DNA of 64,000 nucleotides, from assembly GCA_049890275.1 (NCBI GenBank), contig JBMHBT010000012.1, positions 32,535-96,534 on the forward strand, in the 5' to 3' direction. The notes beneath the pieces are model-generated. The model saw nothing but the letters and a program-made list of their open reading frames with translations, did not search any database and had not been told where the DNA came from. How positions within the stretch are numbered: the first letter of the stretch is position 1; every line of letters begins with the position of its first letter. Source of the DNA: UBA7374 sp049890275 (lineage in GTDB: Bacteria; Verrucomicrobiota; Verrucomicrobiia; Opitutales; Coraliomargaritaceae). Shown in pieces: positions 44,482 through 53,674 of this stretch. The translations under genes and the position numbers were made by a program.

Positions 44482-45617
44482 GGGTTTTTAATGACCTGAA
44501 CGGGCATTTGTTCAGAGAAGTAAGCGATTGGGCTGGTGACGACTTGTTCTCCGGGGCGGAGGCCTTTGCCGATGACGACGTGTTCGGTATCGCTTTTGAG
44601 GATCTCAACGGTGCGTCGAATCAGAGTATTTTCGGGTGTAACGATATAGACGGATTGAGAGCCACGCAGTGCGTAGCGGGGAAGCGAATATACGTCTTGT
44701 ACCGTGCGTCCCTGGATCTCCGCTTCAACGAAGAGTCCGCGCTGGAGGGGTAGTTTACCGTTTTGGTTTGTTTCGCGGAATGGATGATCCATTTCGGCGA
44801 TAGCGTGGATCAAGCGGTTTGCCGGGTCGATGGTCGCTTCCATACGAGCTAATTGCGCAGTCCACTCGACGCGTCCTTGCGGAGTGTCTCGGTAGAGTGT
44901 AACCTTTATCTCGTGGTCTGCAGGGTTCTCGAGAAGGAGGGCGTCTTCGATGGTCAAAGGCAGGCGAATTTCTGCTTTGGCGGTTTGGAAGATTCGTGCG
45001 ACGGGGGTGGCTGGCGTGGCGTTGACATATTGGCCAAGATCAACCTTTCGTTGGAGGATATAGGCATCGTATGGAGCGGAAACGACTGTACGCTGGAGGT
45101 CACGTCTGGCTTTTTCCAGAGCGGCCAGAGCGCTTTTTACCTGTGCTTCAGCCATAGCCAGTTGGGGTTTGCGCAGGGTTAGAGAGCTGGCTTCGCCGCT
45201 GCCCATGGCTTTCCAGTCTTCGGCGGCTTGTTTGGCTAGTGCTTGTTCTGTAGCAAGAGCCAGTCGTGCTTTGGCCAGATCGGCTTCTGTCAAAGCAAAT
45301 ACGGCTTCGTAGTCTTCCTTTTCAATGCGAAGGAGGGTTTCCCCTTTTTCAACAAAGCAGCCTTCACGGAAGTTTTTGGCAATTTCCACAATACGACCGC
45401 TAACTTGTACAGAAATATCTGTTTCGGTGATGGGAAGTACGGTGCCCTGACTGCGAAGGCTTAGCTGAATTGCACCAGGTCGGACTTGTACAGCGGTGAC
45501 TTCTGTAATTGGTTGAATGACTGCTTTTTTTTCAGCCTCCGGCTTGAGTAGGATGAGCGACGCGGCGGAAGCTGCAGCGACGACACCAATCAGGAGTATG
45601 GCAGTGAGTTGTTTCAT
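44478..45617 (-). CDS. RND efflux periplasmic adaptor (membrane fusion protein)
   Basis: A 379-residue adaptor that links the RND pump to the outer membrane channel. The start at 45617 gives a membrane anchor (MKQLTAILLIGVVAAASAAS); the longer open frame to 45779 runs into the channel gene. The lipoyl half-motifs (ITETDISVQVSGRIVEIAKN, GETLLRIEKEDYEAVFALTE and VVSAPYDAYILQRKVDLGQY) flank an alpha-hairpin (about 95-165), followed by beta-barrel and proximal domains ending VTSPIAYFSEQMPVQVI. It overlaps both neighbours by 4 bases (ATGA). Confidence 0.93.
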   Translation of the reverse strand: MKQLTAILLIGVVAAASAASLILLKPEAEKKAVIQPITEVTAVQVRPGAIQLSLRSQGTVLPITETDISVQVSGRIVEIAKNFREGCFVEKGETLLRIEKEDYEAVFALTEADLAKARLALATEQALAKQAAEDWKAMGSGEASSLTLRKPQLAMAEAQVKSALAALEKARRDLQRTVVSAPYDAYILQRKVDLGQYVNATPATPVARIFQTAKAEIRLPLTIEDALLLENPADHEIKVTLYRDTPQGRVEWTAQLARMEATIDPANRLIHAIAEMDHPFRETNQNGKLPLQRGLFVEAEIQGRTVQDVYSLPRYALRGSQSVYIVTPENTLIRRTVEILKSDTEHVVIGKGLRPGEQVVTSPIAYFSEQMPVQVIKNP

Positions 45618-47014
45618 AATGAATTTTGAAAGGGTCCTCCCAGCGCGAGGTAAAGATCGATACGATTTTGCAGTAGCTGGTTGCGCAGTACAATCAGGTT
45701 TGTCTCTACCGTGTTGGCCGTGCGTTGGCTTTCCAGAGCGTCGGTAAATGGAGTGGTTCCGTCCCGGTAGCGCTTCCAAGCCAGATTCTCAGCCGCTTTC
45801 GCTTGTTCTGCTGCGAGGCGTTGGAGCTGGTATTCCTTTTGAAGATAGGACTCTGCTGCGAGGGTGGTTTCGACTTCTTGGAAAGCGCGCAATGCAGTTT
45901 GCCGGTAGACGGCTTCGGCTTGGTCTCGGAGTGCTGCCGAGCGCTCGATATTGGCTTTGATTCGACCTCCTTGGTAGATTGGTTGAGCGAGGTTTCCAGC
46001 CAGTGACCAGATGCTAAAATCAGTATCCAGTAGTTCGTTGAATTCTCCGGATCGGGTGCCTCCTGTGCCGGTTAGGGAAATGGCGGGCAGACGGCTCTTT
46101 TTAGTTGCGGAAAAATTTTTCTCGGCAGCACTCAGGCGGCGTTCGGCAGCGATGAGATCCGGGCGGCGTTGGAGTAAGTCAGCCGGGAGGCCAGCGGGGA
46201 TAGCAGAAGGAAGTTCGTTGAGTGAATTGTTTGGGGAAATGGTGGCGGAAGGATAGCGCCCGAGGAGTGTCTCCAGGCTTCGTGCCACAACATCCAGTCT
46301 GCGTTGAGCGGTTTCAATCTGAGCGATGGAAAGGGCGGTTTGGGTTCGAATACGATGGAGGTCGAGCGCGGGCGTCAGTCCACTATGGAAACGAGTCTCC
46401 ATGGCCTGCTGATTTTTTTGGTAGGTATCGGCGGTATCTTTGGCCAACTGCAGCTGGGCATATGCGGTGGTGTATTCGAACCAGTTTTTGACGGTCTGTG
46501 CGGCGAGGGATTGTTTGATTTGGAGAAGCTCGGCAGCTCCGGCTTCGGTTTGTGCCAGAGCGGCGCTTCCCTGATCGCGGAGTTTGCCCCAGAGGTCGAT
46601 TTCCCAACTGACAGCAAGACCGAGCTGGTAGTTGTTGAAGTAGGTAGAATTGATAGCTTGGGGCCCGATGCTGTTGATCTTTTGTCGGTTGGCATCGAGA
46701 CCGAGATTGGCACTGGGGCGCTGGTCGGCTCGGGTCAATCCCGTCTCGGCAAGAGTTTGTGCGAAGCGGGCGGTTGCCGTTTTCAGGTCAGCGTTGTGGG
46801 CGAGTGCTTCTGCGACGAGTTGGTTGAGCTCCGGATCATTGAAGTCATTGAGCCAAGCAGTTTGCGGATCAGATTCAGGAATCTTGGACGTCCATTGGTC
46901 GGGCACTTCAATGTCCGGATCCGGCTGAATCGGCGGCGGGGTTGTGGTGCATCCACCGATGAACGCAACAGTTGCCAGAAAGGCGATTGTGAGTGCGATC
47001 CGTTCGGGTTGCAT
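45614..47014 (-). CDS. RND efflux outer-membrane lipoprotein channel (NodT/OprM type)
   Basis: TolC-type channel of 466 residues. The start at 47014 gives a lipoprotein signal with lipobox IGGC (MQPERIALTIAFLATVAFIG, then GC). Two outer-membrane-efflux repeats follow: DPELNQLVAEALAHNADLKT and QRRPDLIAAERRLSAAEKNF are the typical helices, and PASAN-like QRPSANLGLDANRQ marks the beta-strand region. First gene of the three-gene operon, so it completes a full tripartite pump. Confidence 0.92.
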   Translation of the reverse strand: MQPERIALTIAFLATVAFIGGCTTTPPPIQPDPDIEVPDQWTSKIPESDPQTAWLNDFNDPELNQLVAEALAHNADLKTATARFAQTLAETGLTRADQRPSANLGLDANRQKINSIGPQAINSTYFNNYQLGLAVSWEIDLWGKLRDQGSAALAQTEAGAAELLQIKQSLAAQTVKNWFEYTTAYAQLQLAKDTADTYQKNQQAMETRFHSGLTPALDLHRIRTQTALSIAQIETAQRRLDVVARSLETLLGRYPSATISPNNSLNELPSAIPAGLPADLLQRRPDLIAAERRLSAAEKNFSATKKSRLPAISLTGTGGTRSGEFNELLDTDFSIWSLAGNLAQPIYQGGRIKANIERSAALRDQAEAVYRQTALRAFQEVETTLAAESYLQKEYQLQRLAAEQAKAAENLAWKRYRDGTTPFTDALESQRTANTVETNLIVLRNQLLQNRIDLYLALGGPFQNSL

Positions 47015-47122
47015 AGTACGATTGTTTTGCCGGAGACCAGATTCCATAGATGGGTACACTTTCAATCGAATCAGCTAGGGTAAAACTTACCAAAGCGACC
47101 AGATGATGTAGCTCCGGTTCAG

Positions 47123-47428
47123 CTAGGATTCTTCGAAGCGTCGTTCAAATAGGGCTTCGAGTTCGCTAAAGAAAGTTTCGGCTTCTTCGGCAGAGCCGAC
47201 TGTGCGGAAGGTCAGTTGAGATCCTTTTCCGGCAGCCAACATCATTAGGCCCATGATGCTCTTGCCATTGACTTCTTCGCCGTCTTTTTCCACCCAAACC
47301 TCGCCGGAGTAGGTGTTGGCAACACGCACAATCATGGCGGCCGGCCGCGCATGAACACCCATTTTATTCTGCACTTGCAGTTGCTTTGTAAGGGTTTGGC
47401 TGGAGTCGCTGGTTTCTGAAGAACTCAT
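47123..47428 (-). CDS. HPr-family phosphocarrier protein
   Basis: A 101-residue HPr-like protein. The start at 47428 (MSSSETSDSSQTLTKQ) leaves a short acidic/Ser-rich N-terminal extension; the core has VQNKMGVHARPAAMIVRVAN with the phosphorylatable His26 and NGKSIMGLMMLAAGKGSQLT with the regulatory Ser57. Both phosphosites are intact, so it could act in PTS transfer or in HPr kinase signalling. No enzyme I or EII genes are next to it. In many Gram-negatives such HPrs act in nitrogen or carbon regulation instead of sugar uptake. Confidence 0.93.
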   Translation of the reverse strand: MSSSETSDSSQTLTKQLQVQNKMGVHARPAAMIVRVANTYSGEVWVEKDGEEVNGKSIMGLMMLAAGKGSQLTFRTVGSAEEAETFFSELEALFERRFEES

Positions 47429-47579
47429 GAAGGAAAGGCTGCGTCGCTGGGCGACTGGTTTTCGGCCGTGTCCAGTAGAGAACATCGACAGTCTTTATTA
47501 TCTAAACGTATACCTTAAGGAATGGGATTTTCTTTCGTCAAGTGGGGAATGTGAATGGATACAAGCGGGTGGGGTTGGC

Positions 47580-49352
47580 TCAGGCGGGGGAGAATTCTGG
47601 AATCAGGTCGCTTTGATGGCCCCAGAGTTTGGCATAGTGCCCTTCGAGCTGAACCAGTTGATCGTGAGAACCTTGCTCGATGATCCGTCCTTCTTTCATC
47701 ACGACAATAGTGTCTGCCTGACGTACGGTTGAAAGGCGGTGTGCAATAACAAGGACGGTGCGTTGGGCGACGAGGTTGTCGAGCGCTTGTTGGATTTTAC
47801 GCTCGGTGATAGTATCGACGCTGGCGGTGGCTTCATCCAGAATGACGAAGGGTGGGTTTTTCAGCAGTACGCGGGCAATCGTCAGGCGTTGTTTTTCGCC
47901 CTGACTCAAGCGGATGCCTTTTTCGCCAATGTTTGTATCCAACTGTTCGGGCAGTGCGCGGACGAAGTCCCAGGCACAGGCTAATTCGAGGGCGCGTACA
48001 ATTTCTTCATTTTCAGCTTCCGGTTTGGCCAGCAATAAATTTTCACGGACCGAACCCTCAAAGAGAAATGGATCCTGGGCGACGTGGCCAATGGAAGCGT
48101 GCAGTTGTTCGAGCCCTACTTGGCGAATGTCGATATTGTTCACACGAATGTTGCCTTCAGTGGCGTCGTAAGTGCGCATGGCAAGATTGGCGACAGTTGA
48201 TTTGCCCGCTCCAGTGTGTCCAACGAGTGCGGTTACCTGATTGGCTTTTATACGGAGTGAAAAATCCCCCAGTACGGAAGGACGGCCGGTGTAGCCAAAA
48301 GCAACCGAGTCGAATTGGATTTCAATGGGTTCTTTGGGTAGTTGTTTGGGTTGCGGGTGTTCGTCGATTTCAACGGGTGTATCGAGGACTTCAAAGACAC
48401 GTTCGCCCGAAGCCCGACCGGCTGCCAGCAGGTGATTCAGCCCGTGTAGTTGAGAGATCGGCATATAGAGCATATTGGCGTAGAGGAAGAATCCGACCAG
48501 TTTGCCCATGGTGAAACCGGCGGTGTCCTGAAGGACAAAGTAGCCGCCTACTCCAACGATGCTGAGGAAGCCGAGCTTGGTCAGCAGGTTGGTCGATGGA
48601 TGGTAGATGGACCAGCGAAACATGGCCCGGAGCGTTTTGTCGCGGAGTGACTCGGCTTTTTCTTCAAAGCGTCTGGACTCGCGCTTTTGCAGACCAAAGG
48701 TTTGGATCAAACGATTCCCTTGGATGTCTTCAACGAGTAGGCTATTGAGATCAGCTGAGTGTTCGCGGACTTTTTTCCAGACTGTTCGGGAGCGTTTTGA
48801 GTAGAGTGTGCCGACTACGATGAGAATTGGGACGGGTAAAAAAACACACCAAGCAAGCGTGGGTTGTTTGATGAACAAAATAGTCGTGATACCCACTATC
48901 ATGAGGAGAGCGCGGACACCCTGCTCGGTGCCGTCGAGGAGGGCTCGCTCAACAGATGCGACGTCTTCGATCACCCGTGAGGAGATTTCTCCGCTTTTGC
49001 GCTGGTCATAAAAGGAAACGGGCAAGCGGAGAAGCTTGCTGTGGAGGTCGCGACGCATTTCTACGAGTACGCGCTGTTCAAGGGTGTTGTTCACACGGAT
49101 GCGCAGGCAGTTGAACAATTCGCTCCCGGTGTAAAGCAGTGCGATCAGACCGACGCCGGAGAGCAGGCCGGAAAGAGCGTTCACACTGCCTAGGCCGTCG
49201 ATGATATCCATTATAGTCAGGGGGACGGCAATTTCCAGCAGGGTCATAGCTGCAGCGAGAAAGAGCGTGACAGAAAAAAGACCTGGATAGCGGAAGAGAT
49301 AGCGGGAAACCCGCAATATCGTCTTTTTTTGCTTCTGTTCTTTGTTGGCCAT
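47580..49352 (-). CDS. ABC exporter, fused permease-ATPase (half transporter)
   Basis: A 590-residue half-size type IV ABC exporter. The N-terminal 320 residues form a six-helix membrane domain (YPGLFSVTLFLAAAMTLLEI onward, with LRLPVSFYDQRKSGEISSRV as coupling region). The ATPase follows: Walker A GHTGAGKST, signature LSQGEKQRL, Walker B FVILDEATASVD and the switch His in VIAHRLSTVRQAD. The start at 49352 (MANKEQ) is chosen over 49367. Lipid, peptide or drug export are all possible; the sequence does not decide. Confidence 0.93.
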   Translation of the reverse strand: MANKEQKQKKTILRVSRYLFRYPGLFSVTLFLAAAMTLLEIAVPLTIMDIIDGLGSVNALSGLLSGVGLIALLYTGSELFNCLRIRVNNTLEQRVLVEMRRDLHSKLLRLPVSFYDQRKSGEISSRVIEDVASVERALLDGTEQGVRALLMIVGITTILFIKQPTLAWCVFLPVPILIVVGTLYSKRSRTVWKKVREHSADLNSLLVEDIQGNRLIQTFGLQKRESRRFEEKAESLRDKTLRAMFRWSIYHPSTNLLTKLGFLSIVGVGGYFVLQDTAGFTMGKLVGFFLYANMLYMPISQLHGLNHLLAAGRASGERVFEVLDTPVEIDEHPQPKQLPKEPIEIQFDSVAFGYTGRPSVLGDFSLRIKANQVTALVGHTGAGKSTVANLAMRTYDATEGNIRVNNIDIRQVGLEQLHASIGHVAQDPFLFEGSVRENLLLAKPEAENEEIVRALELACAWDFVRALPEQLDTNIGEKGIRLSQGEKQRLTIARVLLKNPPFVILDEATASVDTITERKIQQALDNLVAQRTVLVIAHRLSTVRQADTIVVMKEGRIIEQGSHDQLVQLEGHYAKLWGHQSDLIPEFSPA

Positions 49353-49495
49353 ACTAGATCTAGGCAATGAGTCGGGACCGGCTTGGCAAATACCAAACTG
49401 GAAAATAAGATTGTCAGCGGTCTGCGTGGAAGCCTTGTTAGTAGGCGATTCTGGAAATTATTAGCCAGCACACGTATTAACTCAGTAAAATTATT

Positions 49496-49753
49496 ATGTC
49501 TGTACGACTTTATGTAGGCAATCTCTCCTTCGATGCGACCAGCGAAGACCTTCAAGAACTCTTTTCTCCCAGTGGTGAGGTCCTCGATGCTGTCATTGTA
49601 ACTCGTCCCGGTGGCGGGCGTCCACGTGGATTTGGCTTTGTTACAATGGAGGATGCGGCTTCCGCGGAATCAGCTATCTCGCAACTTAACGGGTTGGAGG
49701 TTGCCGGGCGAGCACTCAAGGTCAATGTAGCGAAAGACAGAGAAAACAGTTAG
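49496..49753 (+). CDS. Single-RRM RNA-binding protein
   Basis: An 85-residue protein that is one complete RNA recognition motif: RNP2 LYVGNLSF at the N-terminus and RNP1 RPRGFGFVTMED in the middle, ending ALKVNVAKDRENS. Such proteins are typical of cyanobacteria, Verrucomicrobia and related groups, often cold-induced RNA chaperones. It is monocistronic and divergent from the ABC exporter, with a short T-rich leader of about 140 bases. Confidence 0.92.
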   Translation: MSVRLYVGNLSFDATSEDLQELFSPSGEVLDAVIVTRPGGGRPRGFGFVTMEDAASAESAISQLNGLEVAGRALKVNVAKDRENS

Positions 49754-49902
49754 TTCTAGTTGGCTATAGGTTTTTTGCTTTACCCAAAATGGATGGTATT
49801 CTATTTTTGGATTAAATTATAAACCTCATATGGGCGTCTCTTTTCTTAGTTGTAGCTTTTTTTGTCGGTACAGAGCTGTACGAACGGGCAAAGGAGCGTG
49901 AT

Positions 49903-50421
49903 TTGCTGGGTACTTTATCCGGTATCACAGGTTTTGGCAATTCTTCGGATGCGGAGCCGAATGTCCTGTCGAGTCAGCAGAACGTACCCAAATCTCCATC
50001 GATTCGTGATTGGGAGGCTCCGAGCTATCCGAGTAGAATGGAGTTGGTTAATGTAGAGGGGCAGCAATTGCGGGTCACTTTGCTCGGGCGTGATCATACA
50101 CATATCTTCTTTCTCCGGCACGATGATGATAAAAAGTTTCGTTATAAAATTGAAGATTTAGACATACAGTCTCAGGAAAAAGTAAAAAAATACCCGGAGA
50201 GTCCCATGAGTCCTAGGCAACAGGAAAATCGTAAGTTGCACGCGCTTCACGCGCAGAGTTTGGAGGAGGAGATCGATCGGATTGACCAGCGTTTACTTTC
50301 CATTCGAAAAGAACATAAGAAGAGCAACAGCAAGACTCAGCGCCGTACCTTGATGCGCGAGTATCAAGAATTACAGCAGGAGCGCTTGGCGTTTGAACTC
50401 GAGGTCAGCAAATACAAGTAG
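49903..50421 (+). CDS. Hypothetical coiled-coil protein, N-terminus apparently frameshifted
   Basis: A 172-residue product with a long C-terminal coiled coil (HAQSLEEEIDRIDQRLLSIR, REYQELQQERLAFELEVSKY) and a middle domain VEGQQLRVTLLGRDHTHIFF. The TTG at 49903 is a poor start because the same frame upstream, without any ATG, GTG or TTG, encodes a clear membrane or signal helix (ASLFLVVAFFVGTELYERAK). An ATG at 49830 reads MGVSFLSCSFF in another frame and meets it at a run of seven T (49857-49863). Removing one T joins them into one protein. Either the run is misread or the gene is broken. Confidence 0.65.
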   Translation: MLGTLSGITGFGNSSDAEPNVLSSQQNVPKSPSIRDWEAPSYPSRMELVNVEGQQLRVTLLGRDHTHIFFLRHDDDKKFRYKIEDLDIQSQEKVKKYPESPMSPRQQENRKLHALHAQSLEEEIDRIDQRLLSIRKEHKKSNSKTQRRTLMREYQELQQERLAFELEVSKYK

Positions 50422-50561
50422 GCAGAGGCTACTTATGGAGTGATGAGGGATTCTCTGCTTTTTGCCTCTGCTACTGGAGCGATTCAATCCTAACCAAAGG
50501 ATAGCTCTGATCATACGCTTAAGCATTGCGATTTTCGTGAAAGTTGACTGCTCTGTAAAGT

Positions 50562-52493
50562 ATGCTACCTCCTTTTACTTGTATCCAATCGTGCTTGTTT
50601 CTTTTCATTGTCGCTGCCTTCACGGGAAGTGAGTTATTAGCAGTCGATTCTCATTGGGAGCGTTCCCATCGTATTGCAGTCAGTGCCGACGGGAATCCAG
50701 ATGCGGATCCGGATGATATTGGGGCAACTCCAATGACGCTCGCGATTCTGGCTAAAATGGGACTGCAGGACAATTTGGTTCATTATGATTTTAATGACTG
50801 GCTTGAATACAAGCGGATCCCAGCGAGTGGTAATGAGATGTGGGTGAGTGCCCGTGGCGCACAAGCGCGCTGGGGGTTTGCTCCAGACAAGTTTTTTGAC
50901 GCAGCCAATGACCCAGAGGGTGCGATTCAAAATCTAACGCAGGAAATTAACAAATCAACCAAGGCAAACCCTCTTTTCATTGTTGTCGGCGGTCCGATGG
51001 AGTTGATTTACCAGGCGATGAAAGAGGCTAACTATGAGGCACTGGCGCACGTAACTCTCGTTTCTCATAGTGGTTATAATGAGTACTATAAAGCGCGACT
51101 ATGGCACCGAAATTTGAATGATGTACTCTCTCTACATCCCGGAATCACTCTAAGCCGGATTCCGGATCAGAATGCCGGGCTGCGCACAAAGGGTGATTAC
51201 TCGCCATGGAACTGGCTGCGTGACCATAAGGACATCAATTTGAGCTGGATTTACAGCCGACTGGAAGTCGGGCGTCCGGATGTATCGGATGCAGGCATGG
51301 TTCTGTGGTTGATTGGTGCTTGTGGTCAAAATGATCAAACCTCGGTAGAGCAATTGCAGGCTTTCTTGGGCTCTGGTATCATTCCGAGAAATGGAGGTTC
51401 AGCGGATGCGACGGCAGCAGCGCCTGAAGGGAAGCAACCGGAGATAGCGTTACCGGATACACAAAGTATTTTTAAGGAAGTGGATGGAAGGATTGTGATC
51501 GAGGCGGAAAGCGTGCCTTTGACTGATAGTTGGGTCGTGGAAACGGCGGAGCCGGGTTTTAGCGGAACTGGTTATATTCGCTACATGCCTGCTTACATTC
51601 ACGCGATTGAATCGTTGGCCCGGGGCGTTCTAGTCTACAAATTACGGATCACGGAACCGGGCACTTACCGTATGGCATTGAAGCACTCTCACCGCGGTGC
51701 TCCGGAGCGAGATAAGTGGAATGATTGTTGGACACTTATGGGGATTGATCCGGCACCTTTTCGTAATATCCGCAAAACCTACCATTCAATCAGTCAGGAG
51801 GCTTACGACCAAGGCACAGGATTTACTTTCAACACAACGCACGACAATGTTGGTATTATCGCTGGGCGGGAGGGGCATTTTTCCAAGCCGCTCTATGAGT
51901 TGGAAGCGGGTGATCACTATTTCTTCATTGCCGGTCGTTCCGGTGGGTACCGTCTCGACAAGATTCATATCTTTAAGGAAGGGGTCAGTGGTTTTAAGGA
52001 GGACTCTGTGCCGTCCACTCCTGTCCTTAAGTTGCCAGTAAGGTACTCTGCTGGAGATGATTTTGTTCGGAAAGGTGCCTTGGAGGGGCGTACCGAGTAT
52101 TATTTAACTGGAGTGAAGGGGAGTGTTCTCGGTATCAACGCCGCTCAGGCCAAGCGTCGCAACAAGTATGCTCGAGCAGAGTTGGCGCAAGGTCTAGAAG
52201 CTGGGCTTTATGATGTTACCATCACAACCATAACAGAGATCGATGGAGAATCGACGTATCGATTATTGATCAACGGGCAGCAGGTTGCCGTTTATCAAAA
52301 TCCGACCGTAGGGGAAGCTCGTGATTTAAAGCCGCATCAGCATGTCTGGCAAAAGATACAGATTGAGAGCGGTGATACAATTGCCATTGAATCCAATTCG
52401 CACTCGAACGACCGCATACCAGAGGGGGACGGGTTTGCCTGGGCGCGTGGTCGCTGGAAGGATCTCAGCTTTGCATTGCACAGCGAGGAGTAA
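50562..52493 (+). CDS. Secreted protein, nucleoside-hydrolase-like N-terminus with C-terminal binding modules
   Basis: A 643-residue exported protein (signal MLPPFTCIQSCLFLFIVAAF). The first half carries DADPDDIGATPMTLAILAKM and FIVVGGPMELIYQAMKEANY, a layout that recalls the DxDxxxDD metal-binding start of nucleoside hydrolases/DUF1593-like proteins found in Verrucomicrobia. The second half (from about 310) looks like two beta-sandwich modules (KEVDGRIVIEAESVPLTDSW, YVYELEAGDHYFFIAG-type strands), similar to carbohydrate-binding modules. The enzymatic activity is not assigned; the fold call is tentative. Confidence 0.68.
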   Translation: MLPPFTCIQSCLFLFIVAAFTGSELLAVDSHWERSHRIAVSADGNPDADPDDIGATPMTLAILAKMGLQDNLVHYDFNDWLEYKRIPASGNEMWVSARGAQARWGFAPDKFFDAANDPEGAIQNLTQEINKSTKANPLFIVVGGPMELIYQAMKEANYEALAHVTLVSHSGYNEYYKARLWHRNLNDVLSLHPGITLSRIPDQNAGLRTKGDYSPWNWLRDHKDINLSWIYSRLEVGRPDVSDAGMVLWLIGACGQNDQTSVEQLQAFLGSGIIPRNGGSADATAAAPEGKQPEIALPDTQSIFKEVDGRIVIEAESVPLTDSWVVETAEPGFSGTGYIRYMPAYIHAIESLARGVLVYKLRITEPGTYRMALKHSHRGAPERDKWNDCWTLMGIDPAPFRNIRKTYHSISQEAYDQGTGFTFNTTHDNVGIIAGREGHFSKPLYELEAGDHYFFIAGRSGGYRLDKIHIFKEGVSGFKEDSVPSTPVLKLPVRYSAGDDFVRKGALEGRTEYYLTGVKGSVLGINAAQAKRRNKYARAELAQGLEAGLYDVTITTITEIDGESTYRLLINGQQVAVYQNPTVGEARDLKPHQHVWQKIQIESGDTIAIESNSHSNDRIPEGDGFAWARGRWKDLSFALHSEE

Positions 52494-52616
52494 TCGTCCG
52501 ACTGGAGCTGTTGCAGAGGTTTATCATTCCTGTTTATGAATCGCTAGTCAGCTTGTTATTGCTTACGGCCACTCAATCGCTTGAATGAAGGCTGCTACGA
52601 CAGTTGCATTTTTGCT

Positions 52617-53426
52617 ATGAGATACACTTACAGTCTGTTTTTGCTCAGCACATGGCTGTTCGGGAATCCGGCGGAGCCGTTCTTGCTCGGAGAGTGTTTG
52701 GTCGCGATGGAGGCAAATCAGGAAATCCCTCCCAAACCACAGGATACAGCTGGCCTCGACCCGGAATTACGAGGTGTGTTGGCTCTTTATTATCAAAATT
52801 CACTCGGAGGAGAGGCCCATTGGGATTCGGTTGAAACGATGCTGATTGAGGGGCGGGTGGAGCTTCCTGGCGGCGATGTGCTTTTTTTTAAGAACTACCG
52901 TAAAAAGCCGGATCTGAATAAGACGATCCTTTACTTGCCCGGAGATTATAAAGTGATTCAGAGCTTTGACGGTAAAATTGCGTGGGAGTGTTTAACTTTT
53001 GAGTCAGAAGATCCTAAACAGATGCCGGAAAAACAAGCATCCGATTCTATACGCGATGCTTGTTTCGGAAGTCATTTACTCTACCCATTGATTCCGGGTA
53101 AAAAAATTGAATACCTCGGCAATCCGATTGTTAATGAAAAGAAAATATCTCTAATACAGGTTACTCTCCCGAACAGTCAGTTGATTAAAATCGGATTGAA
53201 TGCTTCCGGTTATCAGGTTTCCGAAGAGACAATCCAACTGATGGATGGCAAAAAACGAAAAACCCTACAGTATGATTTTAGGAAGATCTCTGGTATTACC
53301 GTACCATTTAGGACTCAGACGCTTATCGATGATGAAAGGGTTCAGGAAGTACGTATTGACTCCGTGATTATCAATAAAGGTGTTTATACTTGGATGTTTG
53401 GGAGGACACTAAATGCCGATTCGTAA
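52617..53426 (+). CDS. Exported protein, LolA/outer-membrane-lipoprotein-sorting-like fold (tentative)
   Basis: A 269-residue protein. The ATG at 52617 gives a signal (MRYTYSLFLLSTWLFGNPAE), preferred over an earlier frame start at 52581. The mature part is beta-rich (VETMLIEGRVELPGGDVLFF, YKVIQSFDGKIAWECLTFES, TLQYDFRKISGITVPFRTQT) and recalls the LolA/LolB-like half-barrel of periplasmic lipid-binding proteins, but I cannot assign it with confidence. It overlaps the next small gene by 14 bases. Confidence 0.7.
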   Translation: MRYTYSLFLLSTWLFGNPAEPFLLGECLVAMEANQEIPPKPQDTAGLDPELRGVLALYYQNSLGGEAHWDSVETMLIEGRVELPGGDVLFFKNYRKKPDLNKTILYLPGDYKVIQSFDGKIAWECLTFESEDPKQMPEKQASDSIRDACFGSHLLYPLIPGKKIEYLGNPIVNEKKISLIQVTLPNSQLIKIGLNASGYQVSEETIQLMDGKKRKTLQYDFRKISGITVPFRTQTLIDDERVQEVRIDSVIINKGVYTWMFGRTLNADS

Positions 53427-53568
53427 GATTCGTCGAAAACGCCGTTCCAAACGCAGGTATAAAGGGATTTCTCGGCAATCCAGCCACTTGTTGTGGCTCT
53501 TGTTGGGACTTTCGGTCTTTATGTCTGTGCTAATCTTCGTGAAGCTCTTGAATTGGTCACTGTATTAG
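53413..53568 (+). CDS. Very small basic single-pass membrane protein (51 residues)
   Basis: A 51-codon frame beginning MPIRKIRRKRRSKRRYKGIS and ending with a hydrophobic helix (HLLWLLLGLSVFMSVLIFVK). GGAGG lies at 53401-53405, 7 bases before the ATG, one of the best ribosome sites in the window. It overlaps the LolA-like gene by 14 bases. The strongly basic N-terminus followed by one membrane helix makes it plausible as a real membrane microprotein, function unknown. Confidence 0.72.
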   Translation: MPIRKIRRKRRSKRRYKGISRQSSHLLWLLLGLSVFMSVLIFVKLLNWSLY

Positions 53569-53674
53569 GTAACCCGTTGGTGAGGTCGAATTAGAAATCG
53601 AATCTATGGTTCGTCGGGGATTGCCTTCTTATTGGTTTTTTCGGGTCGTCTATGATAGGGATTACGAGAAACAA

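Noticed and set aside
50424..50468. GCAGAGGC / GCCTCTGC inverted repeat followed by T-rich sequence after the coiled-coil protein gene, considered as a terminator
   Set aside because: The loop is over 30 bases and the T run lies inside the stem region, so the structure is weak as a terminator.
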